In this document: positions 16,375 to 25,940 of the stretch, one piece after another
How positions within the stretch are numbered: position 1 is the first letter of the stretch
Layout: each line of letters starts with the position of its first letter
Source: SHAN690 sp038131955
GTDB taxonomy: Bacteria; Bacteroidota; Bacteroidia; Flavobacteriales_G; Salibacteraceae
Assembly: GCA_038131955.1 (NCBI GenBank)
Contig: JAYPQK010000011.1
Location: 62,001 to 126,000, forward strand
DNA: 64,000 bases
Reading direction: 5' to 3'
Made by a program: the position numbers and the translations under genes
The notes under the pieces: generated by a model
The model's database searches: none
The model's input: only the letters and a program-made list of their open reading frames with translations
What the model was told of the DNA's origin: nothing

Positions 16375-16874
16375 GATCCATCTTGCTAGCCTTCTCCTTG
16401 TTCATATTACTCTCCGTTTCTGGAAACCGAAAGGAGGAGCACGAGTTCTATGTTTCGATCAGCGAGCTCGCCATCAAGGATGACACGCTCCAGATCTCGA
16501 TGCGACTCTTCACCGATGATCTGGAAAAGGCACTGAACGAAAGAAGCGAGACCAAGATCTTTCTGAATGACCCCTCTAGAACCGACAAGAATTTCATTCA
16601 CATCAGGGATTATATTGACAGTAGATTCTCGGTTAGCAATGCGGCCAAAGCGGATCACATCCATTGGCTCGGACATGAGTTTGAAGACGATGTATGTTGG
16701 GTATACGGAGAAGTACCTGTCGATCCTGAACTACGAATCCTTTTCATCAAACACACGGTGCTGATGGACATCTACTCGCGGCAGCAAAACATATTGCATT
16801 TCGACCGAGCTGGTGAGATCGAGACCAAGCTAGCCACGAAGAATTATCCAGAAGTTCGATTCAGTCTGGAATAA
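16371..16874 (+). CDS. DUF6702 family secreted protein
   Basis: 167 aa with a short signal peptide (MRSILLAFSLFILLSVSG). HEFYVSISELAIKDDTLQISMRLFTDDLEKAL is the hallmark of DUF6702, a Bacteroidota family of unknown function. Later segments (YIDSRFSV, WLGHEFEDDVCWVYGEV, LFIKHTVLMDIYSRQQNILHF) also fit. It overlaps the glycosyltransferase by ATGA and is followed directly by a hairpin terminator. The only functional hint is envelope location. Confidence 0.85.
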   Translation: MRSILLAFSLFILLSVSGNRKEEHEFYVSISELAIKDDTLQISMRLFTDDLEKALNERSETKIFLNDPSRTDKNFIHIRDYIDSRFSVSNAAKADHIHWLGHEFEDDVCWVYGEVPVDPELRILFIKHTVLMDIYSRQQNILHFDRAGEIETKLATKNYPEVRFSLE

Positions 16875-16901
16875 AAAAAAGGCGCCTAAATAGCGCCTTT
16901 T
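16873..16901. terminator. Bidirectional intrinsic terminator
   Basis: A perfect 9-bp stem AAAAGGCGC/GCGCCTTTT with a 7-nt loop lies between the convergent DUF6702 (ends 16874) and DUF5606 (ends 16927) genes. The A-run on one side and T-run on the other make it symmetric, so it can serve both transcripts. It is the only clear intrinsic terminator I found between convergent genes in the window. Confidence 0.75.
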
Positions 16902-16926
16902 GAATCTTCAGTGTTGCGGTCATAGC

Positions 16927-17502
16927 TTATCCGCCACGTTGGGCTCCACCCGCCTTACGAGGAGCTTTCACACTGCTTCCTCCTGACTTCTTTGGAGCTG
17001 CTTTACCTGCTTTGCTCTGTGCAGCGGTAGACTTCTTTGGAGCTGCCTTCTTTGTTGCGGCTTTCTTCTCCTTTGATTCGGCCTCCTGAGTCTCCGCTTC
17101 TTCCGCTGCCTCTTCAGCATTCGGATCGAAGGCATCGTGTTCGATCAAGAGGTTGTACCATCGAATCACCTTCACCATATCACTCGGATACACTCGTTCG
17201 CGATCGTAGTTAGGTAGGATACCTTCGAAGTAGGCCTTGATCTCGGCCTCGTCTTCCTTATGACTAAGCGCCTGCTTTCCGCCTTCCTTATCATAGATAG
17301 CCTTGAAGACATCCTTCAATGCCACCTCTTCGGTGTCGGTGTAAATACTGATCTCTTCAAGAGCACTCACCTTTGCAGCACCGTGCACAGGAAAGCGCTT
17401 TCCATCGACGATCGATTCTACAATGATTCCATTCTTCATTTGTCCAACCAAACGAAAAAGACCTGATTTACCTGAGATCGAAAGAATCTGTTCCAAAGCC
17501 AT
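16927..17502 (-). CDS. DUF5606 protein with Lys/Ala-rich tail
   Basis: 191 aa. The N-terminal ~130 residues match DUF5606 of Bacteroidota (MALEQILSISGKSGLFRLVGQMK, KVSALEEISIYTD, VYPSDMVKVIRWYNLL). An acidic linker (EEAAEEAETQEAESKE) is followed by about 50 residues made almost only of K, A, S, P and G (KKAATKKAAPKKS, APKKSGGSS, APRKAGGAQRGG), similar in composition to bacterial histone H1-like tails. That tail suggests nucleic-acid or ribosome contact, which is inference. A perfect -7 box (TACTTTTG at 17522-17529) suggests its own promoter, though it also lies 43 bp below the subtilase gene. Confidence 0.85.
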   Translation of the reverse strand: MALEQILSISGKSGLFRLVGQMKNGIIVESIVDGKRFPVHGAAKVSALEEISIYTDTEEVALKDVFKAIYDKEGGKQALSHKEDEAEIKAYFEGILPNYDRERVYPSDMVKVIRWYNLLIEHDAFDPNAEEAAEEAETQEAESKEKKAATKKAAPKKSTAAQSKAGKAAPKKSGGSSVKAPRKAGGAQRGG

Positions 17503-17521
17503 ACAATCTTAAATAGGGCGC

Positions 17522-17529
17522 CAAAAGTA
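17522..17529 (-). promoter_or_regulatory. Candidate -7 box for DUF5606 gene
   Basis: Minus-strand TACTTTTG, a full TAnnTTTG match, 19 nt before the start at 17502, in the short gap after the subtilase gene. Confidence 0.4.
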
Positions 17530-17545
17530 AATGAATAATTGATGT

Positions 17546-20371
17546 TTAGGGTGCTGAATATAGTATAGTGCGTACATCGCTCTCCCCTTCCGATTTCGTT
17601 TCCAAGAAATACATTCCGGATGCGACGCTAGGCATATCCAAATGAATCACGTTGATTCCGGCATAGATGGCGCCAACATTGAATTCGTGCACCAACAAAC
17701 CCGTCGAATTGTAGAGGAAAACCTCCAAATCATCGGGGCGCTTCTTATTGAGCACCAAGGTCAATTCACCCTGAGTGGGATTTGGCCAGGGATCAGACAA
17801 TTCGAATGCGCCTTCCACATCCTCTCCGGGTGCTTGCCCGAAATAACGGACATAGGCGGAGTCCGCGCTCCTAAGGACCGTTTCGATATCCCTACCTGCA
17901 TGGATCGCAAAAACGAAGGTCTTGCTCTCGCCATTCAGGATGTCTACCCCCTTCATGGCGGCAACCTGGATCACGTCGTTTCCTTCACCCGTCTCACCTG
18001 CTTCTCCCGCCTCAAATCGATTCTCGGTGAGTGACTTGTACTTGCGACGAGAGGAAAAATTCTCTTCATCGTACATATTGATTCCGCCTACACCTCCATC
18101 CATATTGTCGATCATAAAGGAGACAAACTCGTGCTCACCCAAGGGTTGTATTCCTCCGGTCAATTGCTCATTTCCGGTGCGATAAACGTACCCTAATCGT
18201 TTGCCATAGGCAGTAGCCGCCTTATTCTTTGTGGCGTTCCCGATATCCCAATCGGCAAACATGCCGACACTCATGTCATACAGGGCCTTCCCTGATCTAT
18301 TCTCAATGGTATAGGTCATCAAGACATAATTCTCATGGCCGGGATCCGTATATGCCATTGCCTGCTGGCGTATCAAAAGGCCGATCTCGTCGAGTCGAGC
18401 GCTGGTATCGGTAAAGCTTCCTTCCGCCAGATAAGCCTCCTCTCCTTCTGGCTCCTTTCTCACAATGATGTCATCTTCCCAAAAATCACGATCGTAGATC
18501 TCCGCACTACGCACGCGATCCACTACCCTCTCCCTCACTTCGTCTTTGTAGCCGATCATCAATCCCATCTCATACACAAAGTTTCCCGCGTTCTCGAATT
18601 GAAAACCGAGGCCGTTTGACTGAAAGATGTCCGTGAAGCCGACCAAACCGTTCTTAGAGACCGTCGTAGAAATGTTATTGACCGTCACGTTGACATAGGA
18701 AGGATTGATCAGGAACGTCACGTACTTGGTCATCTTGTAATCTGATGAAGTACTGTAGGCGATGACCTTCACTGCTACCTCCACATCAAAAGAATCAACC
18801 GATTGCACTTCCAATTCGAACGGGTTAACGAGGTTGTTCAACCTTTCGTTGGTTCCGAGATCACCCAGTATCCATTCGTCTGAGAGCACCGTAAGCCGTG
18901 GATCCTCGGACACCAACTTGACCCGAATGTCTTGAACCGGCTCTAGAAAATTGGAGATCTCCATTCCTAAGGTTACGATTTCACCAGGCACGAAAACCTC
19001 ATCATCACCGTCACTTACCTCATAGTATTCAACCCGCAATGCCGGAGAATTGATGGCCTCTACCGCTCGAGCCAGGTCTAATCGGCCTGTTCCTAGTTTG
19101 TTGAGGTACGGTGCATTCTGGGGAATCTCGAAAATCGACGTGTCAGCGGTTACTCTGAGCTGTTCTCTGACTTGTAGGGCTGTGAGATCTGGGTAACGAT
19201 GACGTATCAATCCTGCTACTCCTGCCGCGATCGGTGCTGACATGCTCGTCCCGCTGTCATAGCCATAACCGTCATTCTTCAGAGACAGTATCAAGCTTCC
19301 CGGTGCCAAGAGGTCAATGTCGTAGTTGTAGTTCGAAAAATCAGATTTCCAATCATTGGCATCGCTCGAGCCCACACTCAAGACTTCGGGGTAGCTCGCA
19401 GGATAAAAGCGATTCTCGCGATTATCGTTTCCAGCACCGCCGATGAGAAGCGCATCCAAATTGTAAGTTGCGTAGCGGACGATGTCGTGCGAAAACTGGG
19501 TGGGACCAAAGCTTCCCCAAGAGCAATTGATCACATCTGCTCCTCGTTCTGCCGCATATACAATTCCGTCATAACCATAAGGAAGCTGCAGTTTATCACC
19601 CGCCTTGATGCCCATGATCGTGCAAGCCCAGCCTGCTCCAGCCATACCAATGGCATTATTTGTACTCGCTCCAGCCAATCCGGCGACGTGGGTTCCATGT
19701 GAGAAGCCCGTCTCATTGATGTCATTATTGTCATCGTAGAAGTTCCAACCTTGGAAATCATCTACTAAACCATTGCCATCGTCATCCTCACCAGCGATCC
19801 CATTCGCTTCTATCTCATTCACCCACAGCTTTTCTACTAGATCAGGATGGTCCTTGTCCACCCCCGTATCAATGATGGCAATCACCACATCGGCTCCACC
19901 GGTATCGATGTCCCAGCCGTCAAAGGCATTGATGATGGGTAGGTAATAGACACTATCCACCAACTCGTCGTTCGGTGTATTGATCACGGTGGGAATAAAC
20001 CAGGGTTCGGCGTATTCAAGCGTACCGGTTTCCTGAAGCTGCTTTGCCGCCTTCCTGACATCCCATCGCTCGTCAAACCGGATCTCGTAGATGAGAGAGA
20101 TGTCGACTCTGCGATCAGGCCCTGCATCAGGATCGGGAGCACGATCAGGAATAAATGGCTGTACAAATGAAAACCTCTTCTTCACAGAAGTTTGCCCGAG
20201 TGCCTCCATGGCGGCCTGTAACACCGGATGCTCGATCTGCTCATCCGAGCACATTGCCCGATACTCTGGCTTCACCTTCACCAATAGCGCTCCCGGAACA
20301 TGAGCATCCTGCGCATGGGCTAAAGAAAACGCCATCAGCGCGAACAGTACTATGATCAGTCTATCTCTCAT
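17546..20371 (-). CDS. S8 subtilisin-family protease, T9SS type A cargo
   Basis: 941 aa. Signal peptide to SLAHAQ; an inhibitor-like N-domain (GALLVKVKPEYRAM) precedes the peptidase. The catalytic triad motifs are VVIAIIDTGVDKDHP (Asp), GFSHGTHVAGLAG (His) and SGTSMSAPIAAGVAG (Ser), with the oxyanion Asn in GGAGNDNRE. A long beta-rich region follows. The last ~85 residues (ELSDPWPNPTQGELTLVL ... VFLYNSTGLLV ... SGMYFLETKSEG) form a T9SS type A sorting domain, so it is secreted through the type IX system. It overlaps the upstream subtilase gene by 4 bp, indicating a protease pair. Confidence 0.9.
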   Translation of the reverse strand: MRDRLIIVLFALMAFSLAHAQDAHVPGALLVKVKPEYRAMCSDEQIEHPVLQAAMEALGQTSVKKRFSFVQPFIPDRAPDPDAGPDRRVDISLIYEIRFDERWDVRKAAKQLQETGTLEYAEPWFIPTVINTPNDELVDSVYYLPIINAFDGWDIDTGGADVVIAIIDTGVDKDHPDLVEKLWVNEIEANGIAGEDDDGNGLVDDFQGWNFYDDNNDINETGFSHGTHVAGLAGASTNNAIGMAGAGWACTIMGIKAGDKLQLPYGYDGIVYAAERGADVINCSWGSFGPTQFSHDIVRYATYNLDALLIGGAGNDNRENRFYPASYPEVLSVGSSDANDWKSDFSNYNYDIDLLAPGSLILSLKNDGYGYDSGTSMSAPIAAGVAGLIRHRYPDLTALQVREQLRVTADTSIFEIPQNAPYLNKLGTGRLDLARAVEAINSPALRVEYYEVSDGDDEVFVPGEIVTLGMEISNFLEPVQDIRVKLVSEDPRLTVLSDEWILGDLGTNERLNNLVNPFELEVQSVDSFDVEVAVKVIAYSTSSDYKMTKYVTFLINPSYVNVTVNNISTTVSKNGLVGFTDIFQSNGLGFQFENAGNFVYEMGLMIGYKDEVRERVVDRVRSAEIYDRDFWEDDIIVRKEPEGEEAYLAEGSFTDTSARLDEIGLLIRQQAMAYTDPGHENYVLMTYTIENRSGKALYDMSVGMFADWDIGNATKNKAATAYGKRLGYVYRTGNEQLTGGIQPLGEHEFVSFMIDNMDGGVGGINMYDEENFSSRRKYKSLTENRFEAGEAGETGEGNDVIQVAAMKGVDILNGESKTFVFAIHAGRDIETVLRSADSAYVRYFGQAPGEDVEGAFELSDPWPNPTQGELTLVLNKKRPDDLEVFLYNSTGLLVHEFNVGAIYAGINVIHLDMPSVASGMYFLETKSEGESDVRTILYSAP

Positions 20372-23190
20372 TTAATCACTTGGCGAACGAGTCCACTACC
20401 TTCAGAGGATACTAATCTGAGGGTGTAAAGACCCGGCGCAATATCCGAAGTAAGGACGGAGATTTTGTCTCCTCGGATAGGCAGACTTCGAATAAGGCGA
20501 CCGGATACATCGTGGAGCTCCAATCGTTGAAACGCTTCTACACCGATTAGGTTCAATTGATCCGAAAATGGCTGAGGAAAGACGCGCAGATCAAAATCCA
20601 CCATGGAAGTCCGGCCAAGTGCATACACATTCAAGCTGTTTGATGCGTGCTCACATCCATTGGAATCCGTAAAAGTTGCTGAATAAACTCCCATTTCCGT
20701 GGGGCTCCACTCGAGCTGTGATTCACCGATCAATTCAGCACCATTCTGAAACCAAGTAACCGACGACACCAAACTGGAGTCGAGTGACAAACGGAGTCGG
20801 CCGCCTTCAATCAACGTGATGATCGCTTCAGGCATGGCAGGAAAGAAGTCTACATGGACTGTATCCGATATTGACGAACAACCAAAAGAATTGAAGACTT
20901 CACAGGCATACGACCCCGCTTCTGTAGCAAAAACAGACCGTGTGAACGCTCCATTGCTCCATGCATACCCACCGTAGGTCTGATTCGTACTCAAGACGAC
21001 CGTATCTCCTGGACAAGCAGGCGACGATCCTGACATTTCGATCGTAGGGACCAACGGATTCGGCCGTTCGGTCACATAAACGCTATCGCTTCGTCCTTTG
21101 CATTGAAGGTCATTGTACACCTCGGCGTGGTACCAACCGCTTTGCGAAACGTCGATCGTTATTTGATCACTACCCGTGTTCCAGAGCATTTCCGGAAAGC
21201 CCTGAGTTAAGGACAGTTCGAGCGATTCACCTTCGCAAAACTCATCATCGGAGTAGAGCAACGAGACTTCAGGCGTTGAAGATCGAAGCGCGTCCAAGGC
21301 GTCTACTTTTCCATAGCCCCACCGATTGTTGGGTAACGAGCCGGTGTAGGCATCTGCATCCCAAGTCTCATCCAGCAAGGCTTGTTTCACATCCAGCCAA
21401 TCCATTCCCGGACATTTCTCCAACATCAGCGCAGCAATACCCGCTACCACAGGTGAGGCACTGGAGGTTCCTCCGGCGCGGTGGTGCATCCCGCCCAGTC
21501 CCACACGAGATCGGGTGGACGGATAGGCCAGTAGATTTTCGAGCTGAAAGAATGCCCCGGCGGTAAGCGTATTATCGCCCGGTGCCGCCAGATCCGGCTT
21601 GAGCACTTGAGTCCGAGCAGGACCACGACTACTATTCGCAGCGATATTGCCCATTGTACCGGATGCACTGACCGTATTATTATCGACATCGATATATGAA
21701 GTCCGGTTGGTGAAATTGGCAACGGTCAAGACCTTATCGGAACACGCCCATGAACTCACGATACTTTGATCGAGATCAGGCAGAACATAGTCGGCAATAT
21801 CAGGAAACTGTGAAACACTAGGCAAGTTTGACGATACCATATCGCTCATTCCCAACCACTGGGCAGACCACACATCAAATCGTCCTCTTCCCACAGTACT
21901 GAAGCGGTAACGATAATCCACCGAGTCGATGGCAGCAAGCCACACTTGAAGTCGATACGTGCCGTTCAAAGAATCCGCTGACGTGACAACGGTGGCCAAC
22001 GAATTTCCTGAAACACTCCACAAGGTATCTGTATGTACCAAGTTGAGTCGATTCAGAATACTATCGAATGCCGTGTTTCCGCGGAAAACATAGGAGGGCT
22101 GAATCTGATCCGCACCGATCGAGAATTGAAGAGACTCCATGTCACCGACGTCCCCGTACACCTCGAAGAAGATGTTTCCATTTCCAGGCGATTGATAGGA
22201 AGGAACCTTAAACCAAGTGAATGACGTATCGGAACTTGCCTCGTAACCAAGATGGTACGGATCCTGATCTCCGGAATCGCCGGCAGCACATACCATGACA
22301 CGCCCGCCTGTCTCTGTGATCAGTGCTTCGATCGACTGTGCCGCAAGATCCTTGGCATCGTGCGACCCCAAATAGGCACCAAGGCTTGCGTTGATCACAC
22401 AAGGTTTACCCAGAGCCTCAGCGCGTGAGAAGATGTAATCCACGGCATCAGAAACAGTACTGGTCCACCCTAACGAATTGAAGTCATTCGATACTACGAT
22501 CAACTCAGCACTAGGAGTCATTCCGCGATAGCCGGGATAAGAACTTCCATCCCCCGCTGCGATTCCAGCTGTATTAGTACCATGCCCAAACCAGGTGGCC
22601 TGATCCGTGTGCGGACAAATACTATCGTTGATCTCCGTGCTGTCCCAGACCTGTCCATATCCATAGGTCGGGGTACGCTGTGCATCCACAGGCAGAGTCT
22701 GGTCCCACAATTCTATGATGCGCGTGCTTCCGTCGGGATACTGAAAGTGCGGATGTTGCAATTCAATACCCGCATCGATCACACCGACGATAACTCCTTC
22801 TCCAGTGAATGAGTCAGGTAGTCCTCCAATCCCTTGATGGACCTGATTAACCCGAGCATGCTCTCTAGACTTCGAAAGCAGAGGCTGTCCTTGGCTACCA
22901 TCAAAATGAATGTGCTGTAAGGAGCTGATCGATTCAAGCTCTTCTAGTTCTGACGCCGGCAAGGCGACCGAGAGATAACCTTTCACTTCCTTTTTAACCA
23001 CCCCGCGGTGGGATCGCACCCATGTGGAAATATCGTCCAAGTCGCCTTTGAGGTAGAGATGAACCAATGGATCACCTTCGACATTTTGAAGCGCTCGAGT
23101 TAGACCCAGAGGGATCAAAGTGCGCTTCACCTGTTGGGCACTTCCCAAGGTGCAGGATAAAACCAATATGACCAGAAGTAGAACCCTCAT
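20368..23190 (-). CDS. S8 subtilisin-family protease with Ig-like domains, T9SS type A cargo
   Basis: 940 aa. Signal peptide to TLGSAQ. The triad motifs are IVGVIDAGIELQHPHF (Asp), WFGHGTNTAGIAAG (His) and GGTSSASPVVAGIAA (Ser). The His block has GHGTNTAG rather than the usual GHGTHVAG, and Asp is followed by Ala instead of Thr/Ser, as in a divergent subtilase group. Two PKD/Ig-like modules (SLLYSDDEFCEGESLELSL; ACPGDTVVLSTNQTYGGYAW) precede a type A sorting domain (DLRVFPQPFSDQLNLIG ... LELHDVSGRLI ... APGLYTLRLVS). It overlaps both neighbours by 4 bp, forming an operon 23648-17546. Confidence 0.9.
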   Translation of the reverse strand: MRVLLLVILVLSCTLGSAQQVKRTLIPLGLTRALQNVEGDPLVHLYLKGDLDDISTWVRSHRGVVKKEVKGYLSVALPASELEELESISSLQHIHFDGSQGQPLLSKSREHARVNQVHQGIGGLPDSFTGEGVIVGVIDAGIELQHPHFQYPDGSTRIIELWDQTLPVDAQRTPTYGYGQVWDSTEINDSICPHTDQATWFGHGTNTAGIAAGDGSSYPGYRGMTPSAELIVVSNDFNSLGWTSTVSDAVDYIFSRAEALGKPCVINASLGAYLGSHDAKDLAAQSIEALITETGGRVMVCAAGDSGDQDPYHLGYEASSDTSFTWFKVPSYQSPGNGNIFFEVYGDVGDMESLQFSIGADQIQPSYVFRGNTAFDSILNRLNLVHTDTLWSVSGNSLATVVTSADSLNGTYRLQVWLAAIDSVDYRYRFSTVGRGRFDVWSAQWLGMSDMVSSNLPSVSQFPDIADYVLPDLDQSIVSSWACSDKVLTVANFTNRTSYIDVDNNTVSASGTMGNIAANSSRGPARTQVLKPDLAAPGDNTLTAGAFFQLENLLAYPSTRSRVGLGGMHHRAGGTSSASPVVAGIAALMLEKCPGMDWLDVKQALLDETWDADAYTGSLPNNRWGYGKVDALDALRSSTPEVSLLYSDDEFCEGESLELSLTQGFPEMLWNTGSDQITIDVSQSGWYHAEVYNDLQCKGRSDSVYVTERPNPLVPTIEMSGSSPACPGDTVVLSTNQTYGGYAWSNGAFTRSVFATEAGSYACEVFNSFGCSSISDTVHVDFFPAMPEAIITLIEGGRLRLSLDSSLVSSVTWFQNGAELIGESQLEWSPTEMGVYSATFTDSNGCEHASNSLNVYALGRTSMVDFDLRVFPQPFSDQLNLIGVEAFQRLELHDVSGRLIRSLPIRGDKISVLTSDIAPGLYTLRLVSSEGSGLVRQVIK

Positions 23191-23648
23191 CGGTAATTCG
23201 GCAATTCACTTTTATAGACGATCTCACCACTCGATGGTTGAATCTCCGCGAAAACGTGGTGCAGACCATTGGTCAAGACCAGCCATCGCGCTCCACTGAT
23301 CGAGTAGTACGTCGCTATCTGTAAAAATACGTCTTCGTTGAGAGAAACGCTAGGAGCTTTACACTCCACCAAGATGACCGGCTTACCGCTTTGATCTACG
23401 AAACCGATATCGGGTCTCTTTTTTCGACCATGGTAGTTGAGTTCATATTCGAGCATCATCCTACCTGCGGGATACCCCAATTCCTCCACCATGAAATGTA
23501 CAAAGTGCTGTCTCACCCACTCTTCCGGGGTTAAGACAAGGAATTTCCTGCGAAAGTCATCGTGGATATGGACTACATCATCCATGATTCTAACTTTGGC
23601 GTCGAAGGTCGGAAGGTTCAAGGGAGGATATTTCTTCTGGTCGATCAT
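23187..23648 (-). CDS. PD-(D/E)XK nuclease-fold protein (HsdR N-terminal-like)
   Basis: Start at the ATG at 23648 (MIDQKKYPPLNLPTFD), 153 aa. It matches the family annotated as type I restriction enzyme R-protein N-terminus: VRQHFVHFMVEELGYP, the catalytic RPDIGFV and ILVECKAPSVSL (D...ExK), then QIATYYSISGARWLVLTNG. There is no helicase domain and no HsdM/HsdS nearby, so this is the stand-alone Bacteroidota housekeeping version, not a restriction system. It overlaps the downstream subtilase by 4 bp and diverges from holA across only 25 bp. Confidence 0.88.
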   Translation of the reverse strand: MIDQKKYPPLNLPTFDAKVRIMDDVVHIHDDFRRKFLVLTPEEWVRQHFVHFMVEELGYPAGRMMLEYELNYHGRKKRPDIGFVDQSGKPVILVECKAPSVSLNEDVFLQIATYYSISGARWLVLTNGLHHVFAEIQPSSGEIVYKSELPNYR

Positions 23649-23673
23649 CAGCAAACTGATAGTGTAGTCTTGT

Positions 23674-24693
23674 ATGGCGAATGTAACGGAGTATATGAAC
23701 ATCATGAAAGAAATGAGGGCAGGGAATTTCCGTCCTATTTACCTCTTGCATGGTGAAGAGCCTTACTACATTGACAAGATCAGCAAATACATCGAGCACC
23801 ACGCGATAGAAGAGCATGAGCGCGACTTCAATTTGAACGTCTTTTACGGCCGTGATCTGAGCACAGAGAACCTGTTGGAAACATTGAAGCGTTTCCCTAT
23901 GATGGCTCCTCGACAATTGGTCATCATGCGAGAAGCACAGGACTTTAGTGGAAAGTGGCCAGACTTGGAAGCCTATTTCCAGAATCCGGTTCAATCTACC
24001 GTCTTCGTCATCGACTTCAAGTACAAGAAGGTTGACGCACGATTCAAATGGGTGGATTACGCTAAGAAGAACGGGGTCGTCTTTCACTCAGCTAGACACT
24101 ATGACTCGGATATCCCGCGCGTCATAGAGGAGTTTGCCAAACAGATCAAATACCGTATCAATCCTCATGCATCGCACTTGATGGCGGAGCACCTCGGAAA
24201 TGATCTGGAAAAGATCGAGGGGGAGTTAAGAAAACTCACGATCAACGTTCCCCTTTCCAAAGAAATCCAAGCGGAGGATGTAAAAAAGCACATTGGGATC
24301 AGCAAGGAGTTCAGTCAGTTTGAGTACGTAGATGCATTGAGCATTCGAGATGCCGCACGCAGCTACCAAATCGCTTTTCAGATCGGACGAAACGACAAGA
24401 ACACGCCGATGGTCTTGGTGATTTCGGCCCTCTTCGCCCATTTCAGCAAGATCATGATGTTTCACTCCCTGCAGGATAAAACCGCAAACGGGGTTATCAA
24501 AAGCATTCCGGGTGTTAGGAACGCATTCTTCGCTCAGAAGGTGATGAATTCGGCTCCCCACTACCCTTTTCCAAAAACGGCTCAGATCATCGAGAAGTTA
24601 CGCGAAGTGGATGCGCGGTCGAAGGGGGTTGAGTCAAACTCGATCAGTTCCGTGGAACTCATGAAGGAACTGACCTACTTCATTCTGAACTAA
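23674..24693 (+). CDS. holA: DNA polymerase III subunit delta
   Basis: 339 aa, normal for HolA. Visible family features: RPIYLLHGEEPYYIDKISKYIE at the N-terminus, the region RFPMMAPRQLVIMREAQDF, VFVIDFKYKKVDARFK, and the domain III helices near YPFPKTAQIIEKLREVD. It loads the sliding clamp as part of the clamp-loader complex. The delta AAA fold normally lacks a working Walker A, as here. It is monocistronic, divergent from the HsdR-N gene and convergent with rsmG; the two stop codons overlap on CTAA. A Met seven codons downstream is a possible alternative start. Confidence 0.92.
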   Translation: MANVTEYMNIMKEMRAGNFRPIYLLHGEEPYYIDKISKYIEHHAIEEHERDFNLNVFYGRDLSTENLLETLKRFPMMAPRQLVIMREAQDFSGKWPDLEAYFQNPVQSTVFVIDFKYKKVDARFKWVDYAKKNGVVFHSARHYDSDIPRVIEEFAKQIKYRINPHASHLMAEHLGNDLEKIEGELRKLTINVPLSKEIQAEDVKKHIGISKEFSQFEYVDALSIRDAARSYQIAFQIGRNDKNTPMVLVISALFAHFSKIMMFHSLQDKTANGVIKSIPGVRNAFFAQKVMNSAPHYPFPKTAQIIEKLREVDARSKGVESNSISSVELMKELTYFILN

Positions 24694-25325
24694 CGGGCTA
24701 GGTCGACCCAAACCACCTTCTTCGTCTCAAAGAAGGGGTCTTCAAACCAGTCTTTCATCTCCCACACCCTGAAATTAACACCGAGGTCGAGTAGTTCCTC
24801 TTCAAAATCTCCTCCCTTGATGTAGATCAAACCATTGGACAGATCATGGTCCTTTCCCCGATGGATCTTTCCCTTTAGCCAAGTTTGAATACGAGGCAAA
24901 GCTGTTACCGCCCTGCTTACGGCGAAATCAAAGGTCTCGGGAATATCCTCTGCTCGAAAGTGTTGGGCTCGAACATTCTTAAGTCCGATCTCGTCAACCA
25001 TCTCTTGCACCACTCTAACCTTCTTTCCGATCGAATCCACCAATAGAAACTTCGACTCAGGAAATGCTATAGCGAGAGGGATGCCAGGCAAACCGCCACC
25101 AGTGCCGAAGTCAAGGACTTTAGTACCCGTCTTGAAGCGATTCACTTTCACGATGCTTAGTGAGTGCAGAATATGTTCCTCCCATACCCTGTGTTCATTC
25201 TTGCGCGAGATCACGTTCACGTTTTGATTCTTCTCGACCAAAAGCTTGGCATACTGCTCAAGCTGAGCGAGTTGGTCTTTAGAAAAATCAGGAAAGTAAG
25301 AGGCAATCAGATCTTTTCCGGCCAT
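24690..25325 (-). CDS. rsmG: 16S rRNA (guanine527-N7)-methyltransferase RsmG
   Basis: 211 aa, standard length. Motifs: VNVISRKNEHRVWEEHILHSL, the SAM-binding VLDFGTGGGLPGIPLAIAFP, LLVDSIGKKVRVV and FAVSRAVTALP. It methylates G527 of 16S rRNA. It is the last gene of a minus-strand operon (3 bp after the sigma factor) with a glycosyltransferase and a small membrane protein. Confidence 0.95.
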   Translation of the reverse strand: MAGKDLIASYFPDFSKDQLAQLEQYAKLLVEKNQNVNVISRKNEHRVWEEHILHSLSIVKVNRFKTGTKVLDFGTGGGLPGIPLAIAFPESKFLLVDSIGKKVRVVQEMVDEIGLKNVRAQHFRAEDIPETFDFAVSRAVTALPRIQTWLKGKIHRGKDHDLSNGLIYIKGGDFEEELLDLGVNFRVWEMKDWFEDPFFETKKVVWVDLAR

Positions 25326-25328
25326 GCG

Positions 25329-25940
25329 TCAAATGTGCTTACGTCGGTGCTTCATGATCTCGAACATCAACTCTCGGGCTCGAAACAATTGTGCCTTAAC
25401 CGTTCCAAGCGGAAGATCCATTTCATCAGCAATCTCATCGTAGCTTAGCTCACTCAAGTACCTAAGCTCTACTAGCTTCTTGTACTTCGGCTTCAAAGCG
25501 TCGATGAGCTTATGCATCTCCTCAATGTGCTGCCCTTTGACCAGCTCCTGCTCAGGATTCAATTCCTTGGACTGAACATCGAACGCAATAGAAGATTCGT
25601 CATCATCGTCTTGATCAAGCGATAACGTATCTGCTTTTTTCTTCTTCCTAATGAAATCGATGGCGTTGTTGGATGCTATCCTAAACAACCAAGTACTGAA
25701 AGCATACTCGGGATTAAACGAAGGCAGACGTTTAAAGGCTTTCCCGAAGACTTCGATGGTGAGATCTTCGGCATCATCCTGATTCCGAACCATCTTCAAC
25801 ATCATGTAGTAAATATTCTCACGATAGGTCTCCAAAAGACTGATATAGGCAGCTTGATCCCCTGCCGCTGTTACCCACGCCAAGTCGCGCTCGGCGTTTG
25901 AGCCTGCGGATCTCCCTTCCATGCCTTCTTTTTCACCCAT
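25329..25940 (-). CDS. ECF-type RNA polymerase sigma factor
   Basis: About 203 aa from the ATG at 25940 (another at 25922 is possible; the frame upstream lies inside the GT2 gene). Region 2: YRENIYYMMLKMVRNQDDAEDLTIEVFGKAF ... TWLFRIASNNAIDFIRKKKK. An acidic linker (DQDDDDES) follows. Region 4: ALKPKYKKLVELRYLSELSYDEIADEMDLPLGTVKAQLFRARE. No anti-sigma gene is adjacent, so activity is not controlled by a neighbouring partner. It overlaps the 3' end of the GT2 gene and precedes rsmG by 3 bp; this conserved-looking operon suggests constitutive expression. Confidence 0.9.
   Translation of the reverse strand: MGEKEGMEGRSAGSNAERDLAWVTAAGDQAAYISLLETYRENIYYMMLKMVRNQDDAEDLTIEVFGKAFKRLPSFNPEYAFSTWLFRIASNNAIDFIRKKKKADTLSLDQDDDDESSIAFDVQSKELNPEQELVKGQHIEEMHKLIDALKPKYKKLVELRYLSELSYDEIADEMDLPLGTVKAQLFRARELMFEIMKHRRKHI

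Noticed and set aside
23187..23648. Restriction-modification system
   Set aside because: Only the nuclease-fold domain is present; no helicase, methylase or specificity gene, and it forms an operon with proteases.
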